Source: Stutzerimonas nitrititolerans
GTDB taxonomy: Bacteria; Pseudomonadota; Gammaproteobacteria; Pseudomonadales; Pseudomonadaceae
Assembly: GCF_003696285.1 (NCBI RefSeq)
Contig: NZ_RFFL01000007.1
Coordinates: 1-64,000, forward strand
Direction of reading: 5' to 3'
Length of the DNA: 64,000 bases
Shown: piece after piece, positions 19,578 to 33,117 of the stretch
How the letters are laid out: every line of letters begins with the position of its first letter
Position numbering within the stretch: position 1 is the first letter of the stretch
Notes under the pieces: generated by a model
Database searches by the model: none
What the model was told of the DNA's origin: nothing
The model's input: the letters and a program-made list of their open reading frames with translations, nothing else
Position numbers and translations under genes: made by a program

Positions 19578-21446
19578 TTAAATCCACAGCTTCTTGAGAT
19601 CGCGGCCACCATAGATCAGGTTGACCATGGCGCGAGTCACGATAACCGCCGTGAACATCGACGTCAGAATGCCGAGCGACAGCGTGACCGCGAAGCCCTT
19701 GATCGGCCCGGTGCCCATGGCGAAGAGAATGCCACCCACCAGCAGCGTGGTGAGGTTGCCGTCGACGATGGCGGAAAGCGCGCGATCGAAACCCTCGTGA
19801 ATGGCTCGCTGCACCGACATGCCGTTCTGAATCTCCTCGCGGATCCGCGAGAAGATCAGCACGTTGGCATCCACCGCCATGCCCATGGTCAGCACGATAC
19901 CGGCGATACCCGGCAGCGTCAGCGTCGCACCCAGCAGCGACATCAGCGCCATCAACACCACCATGTTGAACAGCAGTGCCACGGTTGCCAGCAGCCCGAA
20001 CACCTTGTAGATCAGCACCATGAAGATCGCGACGAACAGGAAGCCCCACAGCGCCGCCTGGACGCCCAGCGTGATGTTCTCGGCGCCCAGACTCGGACCG
20101 ATGGTGCGCTCTTCGGCAAAATACATCGGCGCCGCGAGACCACCGGCACGGAGCAACAGGGCCAGCTCGGAGGACTCACCCTGGCCATCGAGCCCGGTGA
20201 TACGGAACTGACTGCCCAGCGGCGACTGGATGGTCGCCAGGCTGATGATTTTCTTTTCCTCCTGGAAGGTCTCGATTCGCTCTTCCTGCTCGACGCCGTC
20301 GACCATCCGCTTCACGTAACGCGTCTGCGGCCGCTGCTCGATGAAGACAACCGCCATGCTGCGGCCGACATTGTTACGTGTGGCCCGGTTCATCAGCTCG
20401 CCGCCGTGGCCATCCAGACGGATGTTGACCTGCGGACGACCATTCTCGTCATAGCTGGCCTGGGCATCGGTGACCTGATCGCCGGTGATGATCAGCGTGC
20501 GCTCCAGCTGCGCTGGCGGGCGACCTTCTTGGCGGAACTCGAAGGTCTCGGTGGTCGCGCGCGGAGCATCCGCTTCGGCTGCCAGACGGAACTCCAGGTT
20601 TGCGGTCTTGCCGAGGATGCGCTTGGCTTCGGCAGTATCCTGCACGCCCGGCAATTCGACCACGATACGGTTGGCGCCCTGGCGCTGCACCAGCGGCTCG
20701 GAAACGCCCAGCTCGTTGACCCGGTTGCGAACCGTGGTGAGGTTCTGCTTGATGGAGTATTCGCGAATCTCCGCCAGCTTCGCCTCGGTGAGAGCCAGGC
20801 GCAGCACCTGCTGGCCATTGCGCTCACTGGAGGTGATCTCGAAATCGTTGAAATTCTTGCGGATCAGCGCCTGGGCAGAAGACAGCGTGGCCTGATCGGC
20901 AAAGCCCAGCTGCACCGCATTGCCCTGGGTCGGCAGGCTGCGATAGCGAACACGCTCCTTGCGCAGAAGACTCTTGACCTCACCCTCGTGGACGTTCAGG
21001 CGCGTTTCGACGGCCTTGTCCATATCCACTTCGAGCAGGAAGTGCACACCGCCGGACAGGTCCAGGCCGAGCTTCATCGGGCTCGCGCCGAGATTGCGCA
21101 ACCAGTCGGGCGTGGTCGGTGCAAGGTTGAGGGCAACGACGTAGGCGTCACCGAGGGCGCGACGGATCACGTCCTTGGCCGGCAACTGATCGTCCTGATG
21201 CACCAACCGCAACAGGCCACCGCGGCCCTGTTCGTCCAGCGAAGCCTCCTTGACCTCGATCCCGGCCTCTTCGAGCGCTGCACCGGCTCGATTCAGATCA
21301 GCCTCGGTCACGTTCAGCGAAGTGGTCGCGCCGGTGATCTGGACAGCCGGGTCGTCGGGATAGAGATTGGGCGCCGAATAGATGCAGGCAACCGCCAGCA
21401 CCACCAGTATCAGCAGGTATTTCCAGAGGGGGAATCTATTGAGCAT
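19578..21446 (-). CDS. secD: protein translocase subunit SecD
   Basis: SecD is the larger SecDF subunit, with a large periplasmic domain that captures emerging preproteins. It is 622 residues long. An N-terminal membrane helix is followed by GLDLSGGVHFLLEVDMD and a periplasmic P1 domain. A C-terminal five-helix block includes GMAVDANVLIFSRIREE. The length matches the E. coli protein (615). It lies between yajC and secF. Confidence 0.97.
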   Translation of the reverse strand: MLNRFPLWKYLLILVVLAVACIYSAPNLYPDDPAVQITGATTSLNVTEADLNRAGAALEEAGIEVKEASLDEQGRGGLLRLVHQDDQLPAKDVIRRALGDAYVVALNLAPTTPDWLRNLGASPMKLGLDLSGGVHFLLEVDMDKAVETRLNVHEGEVKSLLRKERVRYRSLPTQGNAVQLGFADQATLSSAQALIRKNFNDFEITSSERNGQQVLRLALTEAKLAEIREYSIKQNLTTVRNRVNELGVSEPLVQRQGANRIVVELPGVQDTAEAKRILGKTANLEFRLAAEADAPRATTETFEFRQEGRPPAQLERTLIITGDQVTDAQASYDENGRPQVNIRLDGHGGELMNRATRNNVGRSMAVVFIEQRPQTRYVKRMVDGVEQEERIETFQEEKKIISLATIQSPLGSQFRITGLDGQGESSELALLLRAGGLAAPMYFAEERTIGPSLGAENITLGVQAALWGFLFVAIFMVLIYKVFGLLATVALLFNMVVLMALMSLLGATLTLPGIAGIVLTMGMAVDANVLIFSRIREEIQNGMSVQRAIHEGFDRALSAIVDGNLTTLLVGGILFAMGTGPIKGFAVTLSLGILTSMFTAVIVTRAMVNLIYGGRDLKKLWI

Positions 21447-21467
21447 GACGCAGCCCGTCTAATGACG

Positions 21468-21488
21468 CGGGGCGCCTTGCGCGCCCCG
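21468..21488 (-). other. GC-rich hairpin in the yajC-secD gap
   Basis: An 8-bp perfect stem (21468-21475 with 21481-21488) with a 5-nt loop and no T-run lies between yajC and secD. It may limit read-through or protect yajC mRNA, which would allow YajC to be made in excess of SecD. Confidence 0.4.
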
Positions 21489-21515
21489 TCGTTGGTGTTG
21501 AAGTATGAAGTCAGC

Positions 21516-21845
21516 TCAGATGGCCTTCAGGGTACCCTTGGGCAGGGTCGCGGCAATCGCTACTTTCTGGAACTTCAGTTCGACGTTGTCGGAAACCTCG
21601 ATCACGACAAAGTCATCGGCTACTTTGGTGACCTTGCCGGCGATGCCGCCGGAGGTGACCACTTCGTCACCCTTCTGCAGGCCACCGATCAGGTTCTTGT
21701 GCTCCTTGGCGCGCTTGGCCTGAGGACGCCAGATCATCAGGTAGAAGATGACTAGGAAGCCGACCAGGAACAGCCACTCGAAGCCGCTGCCGGCAGGACC
21801 AGCGGCAGCCTCTTGGGCGTAGGCGGCGGGAATCAGAAAGCTCAT
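21516..21845 (-). CDS. yajC: Sec translocon accessory protein YajC
   Basis: YajC is a small inner-membrane protein that associates with SecDF. It is 109 residues long, with a short N-terminus ending AYAQEAAAG and one membrane helix around residues 20-40 (FEWLFLVGFLVIFYLMIW). A basic segment and a cytoplasmic beta domain (GDEVVTSGGIAGKV) follow. It sits between tgt and secD, as in most proteobacteria. Confidence 0.96.
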   Translation of the reverse strand: MSFLIPAAYAQEAAAGPAGSGFEWLFLVGFLVIFYLMIWRPQAKRAKEHKNLIGGLQKGDEVVTSGGIAGKVTKVADDFVVIEVSDNVELKFQKVAIAATLPKGTLKAI

Positions 21846-21887
21846 GTAGCACTCCTGTTGCAGAGATTGGATTTTTCTAGGATTTCG

Positions 21888-24067
<2,180 letters not shown>

Positions 24068-24140
24068 CAGCAGATGATCGGTCGAAGCGCAAGGGGCGCA
24101 AAGCTTAGCGGAAACACCGCGATCTGACCACGCCAGACGA

Positions 24141-24169
24141 TTGACCGACTCGCTCCGCGTCCCTATACT
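24141..24169 (+). promoter_or_regulatory. tRNA-Leu promoter
   Basis: TTGACC (24141-24146) and TATACT (24164-24169) are separated by exactly 17 bp. They lie 13 bp upstream of the tRNA 5' end. This is a near-consensus sigma-70 promoter. Confidence 0.85.
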
Positions 24170-24182
24170 GCGCCGCCACTGT

Positions 24183-24269
24183 GCCTCGATGGCGGAATCG
24201 GTAGACGCAGCGGATTCAAAATCCGCCGTTGGTAACAACGTGAGAGTTCGAGTCTCTCTCGAGGCACCA
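24183..24269 (+). tRNA. tRNA-Leu (anticodon CAA)
   Basis: An 87-nt class II tRNA. The 7-bp acceptor stem is GCCTCGA (24183-24189) with TCGAGGC (24259-24265), followed by A and an encoded CCA (24267-24269). The anticodon stem is 24210-24214 with 24222-24226, and the loop TTCAAAA places CAA at 24217-24219, decoding UUG. A variable arm around GTTGGTAACAAC and a T-loop containing TTCGAGT are present. tRNA-Leu next to queA is an arrangement I recall from P. aeruginosa. Confidence 0.97.
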
Positions 24270-24518
24270 TCATCATTTCAACGAACATCGCATTCGTTGA
24301 GCGCCGAATGCTCGCCAAGCTCGGCATCGCTTCAGACAGGATCCTGCACGACAGCGTTCGGCTCGGCAGTCCTCGCAGTACCCGGCTTCGGCGGTTCGAA
24401 CCCCGCGCCATCACGATTGACACCAGGCTCGACAGCACCACCTCCGACGGGCTTCTGACCGTCCACATCGCGCCGAAAAGCGCCGCCTGAACTGGGCAAA
24501 TTCTATGGCTCCGAGGGG
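24270..24518. other. gene-poor stretch downstream of tRNA-Leu
   Basis: I see no supported gene here. A perfect 8-bp inverted repeat with a 7-nt spacer (24278-24285 with 24293-24300) starts 9 bp after the tRNA and may help end its transcript, though no T-run follows. A 10-bp palindrome at 24393-24402 resembles a tRNA T-loop but no other tRNA parts are present. A 60-codon open frame at 24308-24490 has no ribosome-binding site. Confidence 0.5.
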
Positions 24519-24701
24519 TTGGAACTCCTAGCGAGTTATCGTAGAGTGTGCCCACTGTGTTTGCATGGGTCGCTGTTGAATCGTGACCTGATGCGGTAGA
24601 TCATCCGATCCGCTACATCCCGCTCGACTACTCCTTGCAACCAGTTCCCGCTCCTGCCGCGCAGGTGCGCTTCTACTATTGAGCTTCAAGGATACAAAGA
24701 C
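24519..24701 (+). promoter_or_regulatory. cold-shock gene promoter and long leader
   Basis: TTGGAA (24519-24524) and TAGAGT (24542-24547) with a 17-bp spacer form a plausible promoter. That predicts a leader of about 148 nt before the ATG at 24702. Long structured leaders are usual for cspA-type genes, where they control translation by temperature. AAGGA lies 9 bases before the ATG. Confidence 0.6.
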
Positions 24702-24914
24702 ATGTCGAATCGTCAGAACGGTACCGTCAAGTGGTTTAACGACGAGAAAGGTTTTGGTTTCATCACTCCCGAGAGCGGTCCGGATCTGTTCGTGCACTTC
24801 CGCGCGATCGAAGGCAATGGCTTCAAGAGCCTGAAAGAAGGCCAGAAAGTCAGCTTCATCGCTGTGCAAGGTCAAAAGGGCATGCAGGCTGACCAGGTTC
24901 AAATCCAGGAATAA
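24702..24914 (+). CDS. cold-shock domain protein (CspA family)
   Basis: A 70-residue single cold-shock domain, an OB fold that binds single-stranded RNA or DNA and melts structure. RNP1 (KGFGFI, 16-21) and RNP2 (LFVHF, 29-33) are intact, and KWFND near the start is family-typical. It is preceded by a long leader and followed by a strong terminator, so it is a monocistronic unit. Which Pseudomonas paralogue it is, and whether it is cold-induced, cannot be told from sequence. Confidence 0.96.
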   Translation: MSNRQNGTVKWFNDEKGFGFITPESGPDLFVHFRAIEGNGFKSLKEGQKVSFIAVQGQKGMQADQVQIQE

Positions 24915-24926
24915 GCCGCCGCTCCG

Positions 24927-24960
24927 AAAAGCCCCTGATGGCAACATCAGGGGCTTTTTT
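24927..24960 (+). terminator. intrinsic terminator of the cold-shock gene
   Basis: A 14-bp perfect stem (24927-24940 with 24945-24958), GCAA loop and terminal T-run start 12 bp after the stop codon. Confidence 0.93.
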
Positions 24961-25063
24961 ATGCGCGCGTTCCGCAGGAACTGCTGACGCTTCTTCGCTC
25001 GCGACTCGCACCGAACGTTACCAAACCCTAGAATACGCGCCTGCCCCACGAACGAGTGTCCCG

Positions 25064-25561
25064 ATGCGCAAACCTCTGCTGAACCCCCAGGGCCAATTCC
25101 CCGCTGCGGGCCTGTTCCGCAGGCTCGCTGCCATGTTCTACGACCTGCTGCTTTCAGTCGCGCTGATGATGGTGGTCACCCTGCTCTATCAGCAGGTCGT
25201 GCTTCGCCTGCTGTATGGCAGCGAAGGCCTCAAGGCCCTTTCCGAAAGCGGCGGCCTGGATATCGACCCGATTCTTTCGACGCTACTGCTGTTCAGCCTG
25301 TTCGGTTTCTTCGCCAAGTTCTGGACCCATACCGGCCAGACACTCGGCATGCAGGTCTGGGGCATTCGCGTACAGAATGCCGACGGCAGCGCCATCGACC
25401 TGTGGCAGGCACTGCTGCGCTTCCTGATCGCGATCCCGTCCTGGCTGAGCCTCGGTCTGGGCTACTGGTGGATGCTCTGGGACAAGTACCAACGCACCTG
25501 GCATGACATCTACTCGGAGACCCAGGTAGTACGTCTGCCGAAGAACGTGCACAAGAAATGA
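25064..25561 (+). CDS. RDD-family membrane protein
   Basis: A 165-residue integral membrane protein with the RDD fold. GLFRRLAAMFYD near residues 16-27 carries the conserved Arg and Asp. There are three hydrophobic segments (about 27-45, 75-95 and 120-145), with GQTLGMQVWGIRV between the second and third and WHDIYSETQVV at the end. The role of RDD proteins is mostly unknown; some affect ion or osmotic stress. The ATG at 25064 was chosen because further upstream the frame runs into the cold-shock terminator. It is convergent with pilZ. Confidence 0.85.
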   Translation: MRKPLLNPQGQFPAAGLFRRLAAMFYDLLLSVALMMVVTLLYQQVVLRLLYGSEGLKALSESGGLDIDPILSTLLLFSLFGFFAKFWTHTGQTLGMQVWGIRVQNADGSAIDLWQALLRFLIAIPSWLSLGLGYWWMLWDKYQRTWHDIYSETQVVRLPKNVHKK

Positions 25562-25573
25562 GGTGCAGCGAAA

Positions 25574-25593
25574 CGCTTGAGAATATTCAAGCG
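25574..25593. other. hairpin in the convergent RDD-pilZ gap
   Basis: A 7-bp perfect inverted repeat (25574-25580 with 25587-25593) lies between two convergent genes. There is no clear T-run, so terminator function is only possible. Confidence 0.4.
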
Positions 25594-25613
25594 GCAACAC
25601 AGCCGAGAGGCTC

Positions 25614-25970
25614 TTACATGGTGTGCGTCGGGCGATCAGACTTCAGTGCGCCGGCCAGGTAGGTTTCGATCTTGTTGCGCGCCGTCGAGTCCCCTTCATT
25701 GAACTGCACGCCCACACCTGCAGCGCGGTTGCCCTGGGCACCCTTGGGGGTGATCCAGACGACCTTGCCGGCCACCGGAATCTTCTCCGGCTCATCCATC
25801 AGGTTCAGCAGCATGAACACCTCATCACCAAGCTTGTAGCTCTTGTTGGTGGGAATGAACAACCCGCCATGCTTGATGAAGGGCATGAACGCAGCGTACA
25901 GCACGGACTTGTCCTTGATCGTCAAGGACAGGATGCCATTACGCGGACCGAGATTTGCAGGCAGGCTCAT
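25614..25970 (-). CDS. pilZ: type IV pilus assembly protein PilZ
   Basis: PilZ is the founding PilZ-domain protein, needed for type IV pilus assembly and working with the FimX/PilB system. The product is 118 residues. It has the PilZ barrel core (KHGGLFIPTN, then GVGVQFNEGD) but lacks the RxxxR and D/NxSxxG c-di-GMP-binding motifs, as is true of the P. aeruginosa PilZ. It lies 31 bp after holB, its conserved neighbour. Confidence 0.95.
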   Translation of the reverse strand: MSLPANLGPRNGILSLTIKDKSVLYAAFMPFIKHGGLFIPTNKSYKLGDEVFMLLNLMDEPEKIPVAGKVVWITPKGAQGNRAAGVGVQFNEGDSTARNKIETYLAGALKSDRPTHTM

Positions 25971-26001
25971 GCGAGGTTCCTAGGGTCTGTTCGGAAGGAG
26001 T

Positions 26002-28676
<2,675 letters not shown>

Positions 28677-28680
<4 letters not shown>

Positions 28681-29498
28681 GAATTACCTGACAGTTCGAC
28701 TAGACGACCCTGAAGTTTACGGGTGAGCGGACCCGCCGACCAGCGATGCTCCATCAAGCCCCGTACCGGCCAGATACCGAAAAGACTGTTGCAGAGAAAT
28801 ACCTCGTCGGCGCACAGCAGTTGCTCGAAGGCGATGTCCTGCACTTGAACGGCCAGCTGCAGCTGCCGGGCCTGCTCGATGATCTCCGCGCGCATGACCC
28901 CGGCCACACCGCAACGATGCAATGCCGGCGTCGACAACCGACCGTCGCGCACCAGGAAAATGTTGCTGAAGACGCCTTCGACCACCCGTCCCGACATATC
29001 CCTCATCAGACCTTCGGCAAATGCCGGATCCTGCCACTCCGCTCTGGCCAGAACCTGCTCGAGGCGATTGAGGTGTTTCAGGCCGGCAAGCCGGGGCTGC
29101 TCGGCCAGGCGCGTAGCGCAGGCGAACAGATGCACACCTTGTTCGGCATTTTCGATCGGATAGGCCGGCGCGGGGGAGCCGAGCAGCACGCGCCTCGGCG
29201 CAGAAGCACGGGGAATGGCATAGCCCCTCTCCCCTTCGCCGCGGGTGATGACCAGCTTGGCGACGCCATCGCCCAGGGCGGCACTGAAGGCGAGGATTTC
29301 CGCGCTCAGCGCAGGCAGGTCACAGGCAAGGCCGAGGCGCTGGCAACCATCCTGCAGGCGCTGAAGATGGCGTTCGAACAGTTGCGGCCGAGCGGAGCGG
29401 ACCCGGATCGTCTCGAACAACCCATCACCGTAGGCCAGACCGCGATCGTGGACGGACAAACCCGGAGCGGGCTTGCCGTCCACCCAGCTCAATTTCAC
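28677..29498 (-). CDS. pabC: aminodeoxychorismate lyase
   Basis: PabC makes 4-aminobenzoate from aminodeoxychorismate for folate synthesis. It is a fold type IV PLP enzyme with the PLP lysine Lys141 in [13 protein letters not shown], plus [11 protein letters not shown] near the N-terminus and [14 protein letters not shown] near the end. I place the start at a GTG (29498) that overlaps the fabF stop (GTGA). The product [10 protein letters not shown] then matches family N-termini, at 273 residues. Upstream in-frame sequence is fabF read in another frame. Confidence 0.93.
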
Positions 29499-30739
29499 TC
29501 GGCGAACCGACGGAACACCAGCGAGCCGTTGGTGCCGCCGAAGCCGAAGGAGTTCGAAATCACCGCATCGATGGCTTTCGGCTTGGCCTGCAACGCCACG
29601 AAATCGAGGTCGCAACCTTCGTCCGGCTCTTCCAGGTTGATGGTCGGCGGTGCGACCTGGTCGCGAATGGCGAGGATGCTGAAAATCGCCTCGACGGCAC
29701 CCGCCGCACCCAGCAGATGGCCCACCATGGATTTGGTCGAGCTCACCGACAACTCATAGGCGTGATCGCCGAAAACCGTCTTGATCGCTGCCGCTTCGGC
29801 CTTGTCGCCCGCCGGCGTGGAGGTGCCATGGGCGTTGATGTACTGGATCTGGTCGGTGTTCAACTGGGCATCGCGCAAGGCATTGCGAATGCAGCGCATG
29901 GCGCCGGCGCCATCTTCGGGTGGCGAGGTCATGTGGAATGCATCGGCACTCATGCCGAAACCGATCAGTTCGGCGTAGATGGTCGCACCACGCGCCTTGG
30001 CATGCTCCAGCTCCTCGAGCACCAGCGCACCGGCACCGTCGGACAGCACGAAACCGTCACGCCCCTTGTCCCATGGGCGACTCGCTGCCGCCGGGTCGTC
30101 ATTGCGAGTGGACAAGGCACGGGCGGCAGCGAAACCACCGATCCCCAGACCGCTGGCAGCCATTTCCGAGCCACCGGCGATCATCACGTCCGCCTCGCCG
30201 TAGGCGATGTTGCGGGCGGCCATGCCGATGCAATGTGTACCGGTGGTACAGGCGGTGGCGATGGCGTAATTCGGCCCCTGCAGCCCCAGGTGAATCGACA
30301 GGAAGCCGGAGACCATGTTGATGATCGAGCCCGGCACGAAGAACGGGGAGATGCGCCGCGGGCCTTGCTCGAACAGCGCTCGGCAACTGTTCTCGATATT
30401 CGTCAGCCCACCGATCCCGGAACCCATGACAACGCCGATCCGCTCCCGGTTCTCATCGGTGACCTCCAGGCCGGAATCGCGCACGGCCTGGAAACTGGCC
30501 GCCAGACCGTACTGAATGAACAGGTCCAGCTTGCGCGCTTCCTTGGCCGGGAGATACTCCTCGACATCGAAGTCTTTGACCGATCCGCCAAAACGGGTGG
30601 AGAAGGCGGACAGATCCATGTGCTCGATCAGGCCGATACCACTACGGCCGGCGAGAATCCCCTGCCAGCTGCTCGGCACATCGTTACCCAGTGGCGATAC
30701 CATGCCCATCCCGGTAACCACGACGCGTCTACGCGACAC
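29495..30739 (-). CDS. fabF: beta-ketoacyl-ACP synthase II
   Basis: FabF condenses acyl-ACP with malonyl-ACP to elongate fatty acids and supports temperature control of unsaturated chains. The active-site cysteine is Cys164 in TACTTGTHC. The two histidines are in [11 protein letters not shown] and [12 protein letters not shown]. Length is 414 residues. It lies about 190 bp after acpP, with a hairpin terminator between, and overlaps pabC. Confidence 0.97.
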   Translation of the reverse strand: MSRRRVVVTGMGMVSPLGNDVPSSWQGILAGRSGIGLIEHMDLSAFSTRFGGSVKDFDVEEYLPAKEARKLDLFIQYGLAASFQAVRDSGLEVTDENRERIGVVMGSGIGGLTNIENSCRALFEQGPRRISPFFVPGSIINMVSGFLSIHLGLQGPNYAIATACTTGTHCIGMAARNIAYGEADVMIAGGSEMAASGLGIGGFAAARALSTRNDDPAAASRPWDKGRDGFVLSDGAGALVLEELEHAKARGATIYAELIGFGMSADAFHMTSPPEDGAGAMRCIRNALRDAQLNTDQIQYINAHGTSTPAGDKAEAAAIKTVFGDHAYELSVSSTKSMVGHLLGAAGAVEAIFSILAIRDQVAPPTINLEEPDEGCDLDFVALQAKPKAIDAVISNSFGFGGTNGSLVFRRFAE

Positions 30740-30871
30740 AGCAATTCTCCTTACGTTACGTTCGGCTCATCTCCGCCATTCGCCCGTCAGGCAGAAGAGA
30801 GAAGGCCATTGCCAAGGCACCGCACGAGTGAAACGGAGCCGGCTTGCATTTTTATGTCTAGCTCAAAGAAA

Positions 30872-30903
30872 AGCCGCACTACCTTGTTCAAGGCAGTGCG
30901 GCT
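30872..30903 (-). terminator. terminator-like hairpin after acpP
   Basis: Read on the minus strand, a 14-bp stem with one mismatch and a GAAC loop (30903-30872) is followed by TTCTTTG. Partial termination here would give more acpP than fabF message. Confidence 0.7.
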
Positions 30904-30929
30904 CTACTGACTCGAAGCGAGGTTACGAC

Positions 30930-31166
30930 TTACTGCGCGTGCGCGTTGATGTAGTCGATGGCTTCTTGAACAGTGGTGATCTTCTCGGCTTGCTCGTCCG
31001 GGATTTCGGTCTCGAATTCCTCTTCCAGAGCCATCACCAGCTCGACGGTGTCAAGGGAGTCGGCACCCAGGTCTTCAACGAAGGAAGCGCTGTTGGTGAC
31101 TTCCTCTTCCTTGACGCCAAGTTGCTCGGCAACGATTTTCTTGACGCGTTCTTCGATGGTGCTCAT
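30930..31166 (-). CDS. acpP: acyl carrier protein
   Basis: AcpP carries growing acyl chains on a phosphopantetheine arm attached to Ser37 in GADSLDTVE. The 78-residue acidic four-helix protein is typical. It has its own strong promoter and a downstream hairpin, fitting its very high expression relative to the neighbouring fab genes. Confidence 0.98.
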
Positions 31167-31217
31167 ACCTTGTTTTCACTCCTATGGAAAAATCCAGGCA
31201 GCTGGTCTGCGCGGTAG

Positions 31218-31245
31218 TTTATAGAAAGCGTTTTCCGCATTTCAA
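31218..31245 (-). promoter_or_regulatory. predicted acpP promoter
   Basis: On the minus strand, TTGAAA (31245-31240) and TATAAA (31223-31218) are 16 bp apart. The predicted start of transcription is about 45 nt upstream of the acpP ATG. This fits separate high expression of acpP inside the fab cluster. Confidence 0.75.
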
Positions 31246-31357
31246 GCTGAAAGCGGGCAAGCATGCCCTTGCTTCCAACCTTCTGTCTATAAAAACACCG
31301 CAGTTTTATAAACGAATAATCAGCCCTAAGACTGCAAACATGCATTGGACGTCACAT

Positions 31358-32101
31358 TCAGCTCATGTACATGCCGCCGTTCACCGGAACCGTAGCGCCA
31401 GTGACATAGGAAGCACCGTCAGAAGCCAGGAAAGCGACGACCTTGGCAATTTCTTCCGCCTGACCGAGACGTCCCAGAGGAATCTGCCCCAGCAATGCGT
31501 CACGCTGAGCTTCAGGCAGCTCTCGCGTCATGTCCGTGTCGATGAATCCGGGCGCAACCGCATTCACGGTAATACCTCGCGAACCCACCTCGCGCGCCAG
31601 GGCACGACTGAAACCCTCCAGCCCCGCCTTGGCTGCGGCGTAGTTTACCTGCCCGGCGTTGCCCATGGCACCAACCACCGAACCGATACTGATGATCCGT
31701 CCCCAGCGCGCCTTGGTCATTCCACGCAGAACGCCCTTGGTAAGGCGATAGAGACTGCTGAGGTTGGTGTCGATCACATCGTGCCACTCATCGTCTTTCA
31801 TGCGCAGCATCAGATTGTCACGGGTGATGCCAGCATTGTTGACCAGAATCGCCGGCTGACCGAGATGCTGCTGGATATGCTCGAGCGTGGTGGCCACGGA
31901 TTCGTCGCTGGTAACGTCCAGCACCAGCCCCGCGCCCTGAATGCCATTGTCCTTCAGGGTTTCGGCGATTCGCTCGGCGCCGGAAGGCGACGTAGCGGTA
32001 CCGATGACGATCGCGCCCTGACGGCCCAGTTCAAGGGCGATCGCCTGGCCGATACCTCGGCTGGCACCGGTTACCAGCGCCACTTTGCCTTGCAGACTCA
32101 T
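31358..32101 (-). CDS. fabG: 3-oxoacyl-ACP reductase FabG
   Basis: FabG reduces 3-ketoacyl-ACP with NADPH. It is a short-chain dehydrogenase with the TGASRGIG nucleotide motif (11-18), NNAG (88-91) and a catalytic triad of Ser141, Tyr154 and Lys158 (YAAAKAG). The ATG at 32101 was chosen because AAGGAG lies 6 bases upstream and MSLQGKVALVTG matches homologues. A TTG six codons upstream is unlikely. Length is 247 residues. Confidence 0.97.
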   Translation of the reverse strand: MSLQGKVALVTGASRGIGQAIALELGRQGAIVIGTATSPSGAERIAETLKDNGIQGAGLVLDVTSDESVATTLEHIQQHLGQPAILVNNAGITRDNLMLRMKDDEWHDVIDTNLSSLYRLTKGVLRGMTKARWGRIISIGSVVGAMGNAGQVNYAAAKAGLEGFSRALAREVGSRGITVNAVAPGFIDTDMTRELPEAQRDALLGQIPLGRLGQAEEIAKVVAFLASDGASYVTGATVPVNGGMYMS

Positions 32102-32115
32102 AATTTGCTCCTTGT

Positions 32116-33054
32116 TCAAACCAATGCACCGCGTGCGGCAGCAAAGGCCTCAGGGGTGTCGAGATTGTAGGTGTTGATGCCCTTGACGCAACGCTTGTTC
32201 AGCCCCGAAAGCACCTTGCCGGGCCCGCATTCCACGAGATCGCTGACGCCACGCTCGCTCAACGCGACCATGGATTCGACCCAGCGGACCGGGCTGTAAA
32301 GCTGCGCCAACAGGTCGCGCTTGAGCGCATCCAGATCGGCAACGACAGCGGCGCTGACGTTCTGCACCAGAGGAATCTGCGGGGCCTGCCAGGCCACCGC
32401 CGCAACCGACTCAGCGAAGCGCTCCGCAGCCGGACGCATCAGTTCGCAATGCGAAGGCACGCTCACCGGGAGCGCCATCGCGCGCTTGGCGCCGCGCGCC
32501 TTGCAGGCCTCGATGGCACGCTCGACCGCTTTTGCGCTACCTGCGATCACCACCTGCCCCGGCGCGTTGAAGTTGACGGCGCTGACGATATCGCCTTGCG
32601 CAGCCTCACTGCAGGCTGCCAGCACGTCGGCATCCTCGAGACCGAGAATGGCGGCCATTCCGCCCGCCCCCGCAGGAACCGCCTGCTGCATCAACTGGCC
32701 ACGCAGCTCCACCAGCTTCACGGCCGCACCGAACGACAGGCTCTCGGCCGCGACCAGCGCGGAATACTCACCCAGGCTATGCCCCGCGACGAACGCCGGC
32801 TTCGCCCCTCCCTCGTTCAACCAGAGGCGCCACAGCGCAATCGAGGCCGTCAGAATAGCCGGCTGCGTCTTGTCGGTCTGATTCAGCTGGTCTTCCGGGC
32901 CCTCTTGGGTCAGCGCCCAGAGGTCATAGCCCAGCGCGGCCGAAGCCTCGGCGAAGGTATCTCGAACGATAGCCTGCTGCGCGCCCAGCTCTGCGAGCAT
33001 GCCCAGGGACTGCGAACCCTGCCCTGGAAAGACGAAAGCGAGTGATGCGGACAT
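32116..33054 (-). CDS. fabD: malonyl-CoA:ACP transacylase
   Basis: FabD loads malonyl groups onto ACP. The nucleophile is Ser93 in GHSLGEYSAL, with GQGSQ near the N-terminus and VSVPSHCELM carrying the catalytic histidine. Length is 312 residues. It lies 14 bp upstream of fabG and follows plsX after a 63-bp gap. Confidence 0.97.
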   Translation of the reverse strand: MSASLAFVFPGQGSQSLGMLAELGAQQAIVRDTFAEASAALGYDLWALTQEGPEDQLNQTDKTQPAILTASIALWRLWLNEGGAKPAFVAGHSLGEYSALVAAESLSFGAAVKLVELRGQLMQQAVPAGAGGMAAILGLEDADVLAACSEAAQGDIVSAVNFNAPGQVVIAGSAKAVERAIEACKARGAKRAMALPVSVPSHCELMRPAAERFAESVAAVAWQAPQIPLVQNVSAAVVADLDALKRDLLAQLYSPVRWVESMVALSERGVSDLVECGPGKVLSGLNKRCVKGINTYNLDTPEAFAAARGALV

Positions 33055-33117
33055 GAAACGACTCTCTTCTAGTTCTGTTCGTCGGGAAACGCGCCCTCGT
33101 CGCGGCGCATCGAATAG

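Noticed and set aside
19530-21755. A 741-codon plus-strand frame opposite secD
   Set aside because: It is antisense to secD and yajC, which are certain, and shows no domain.
24308-24490. A 60-codon plus-strand frame after tRNA-Leu
   Set aside because: No ribosome-binding site, no similarity I recognise and Arg/Leu-rich composition expected by chance; kept only as non-coding.
24163-24555. A minus-strand frame with [18 protein letters not shown] across tRNA-Leu
   Set aside because: This is the familiar false peptide from translating the antisense of a tRNA-Leu gene.
24938-25063. Upstream extension of the RDD gene
   Set aside because: It would begin inside the cold-shock terminator and lacks similarity to RDD proteins; the ATG at 25064 fits the family.
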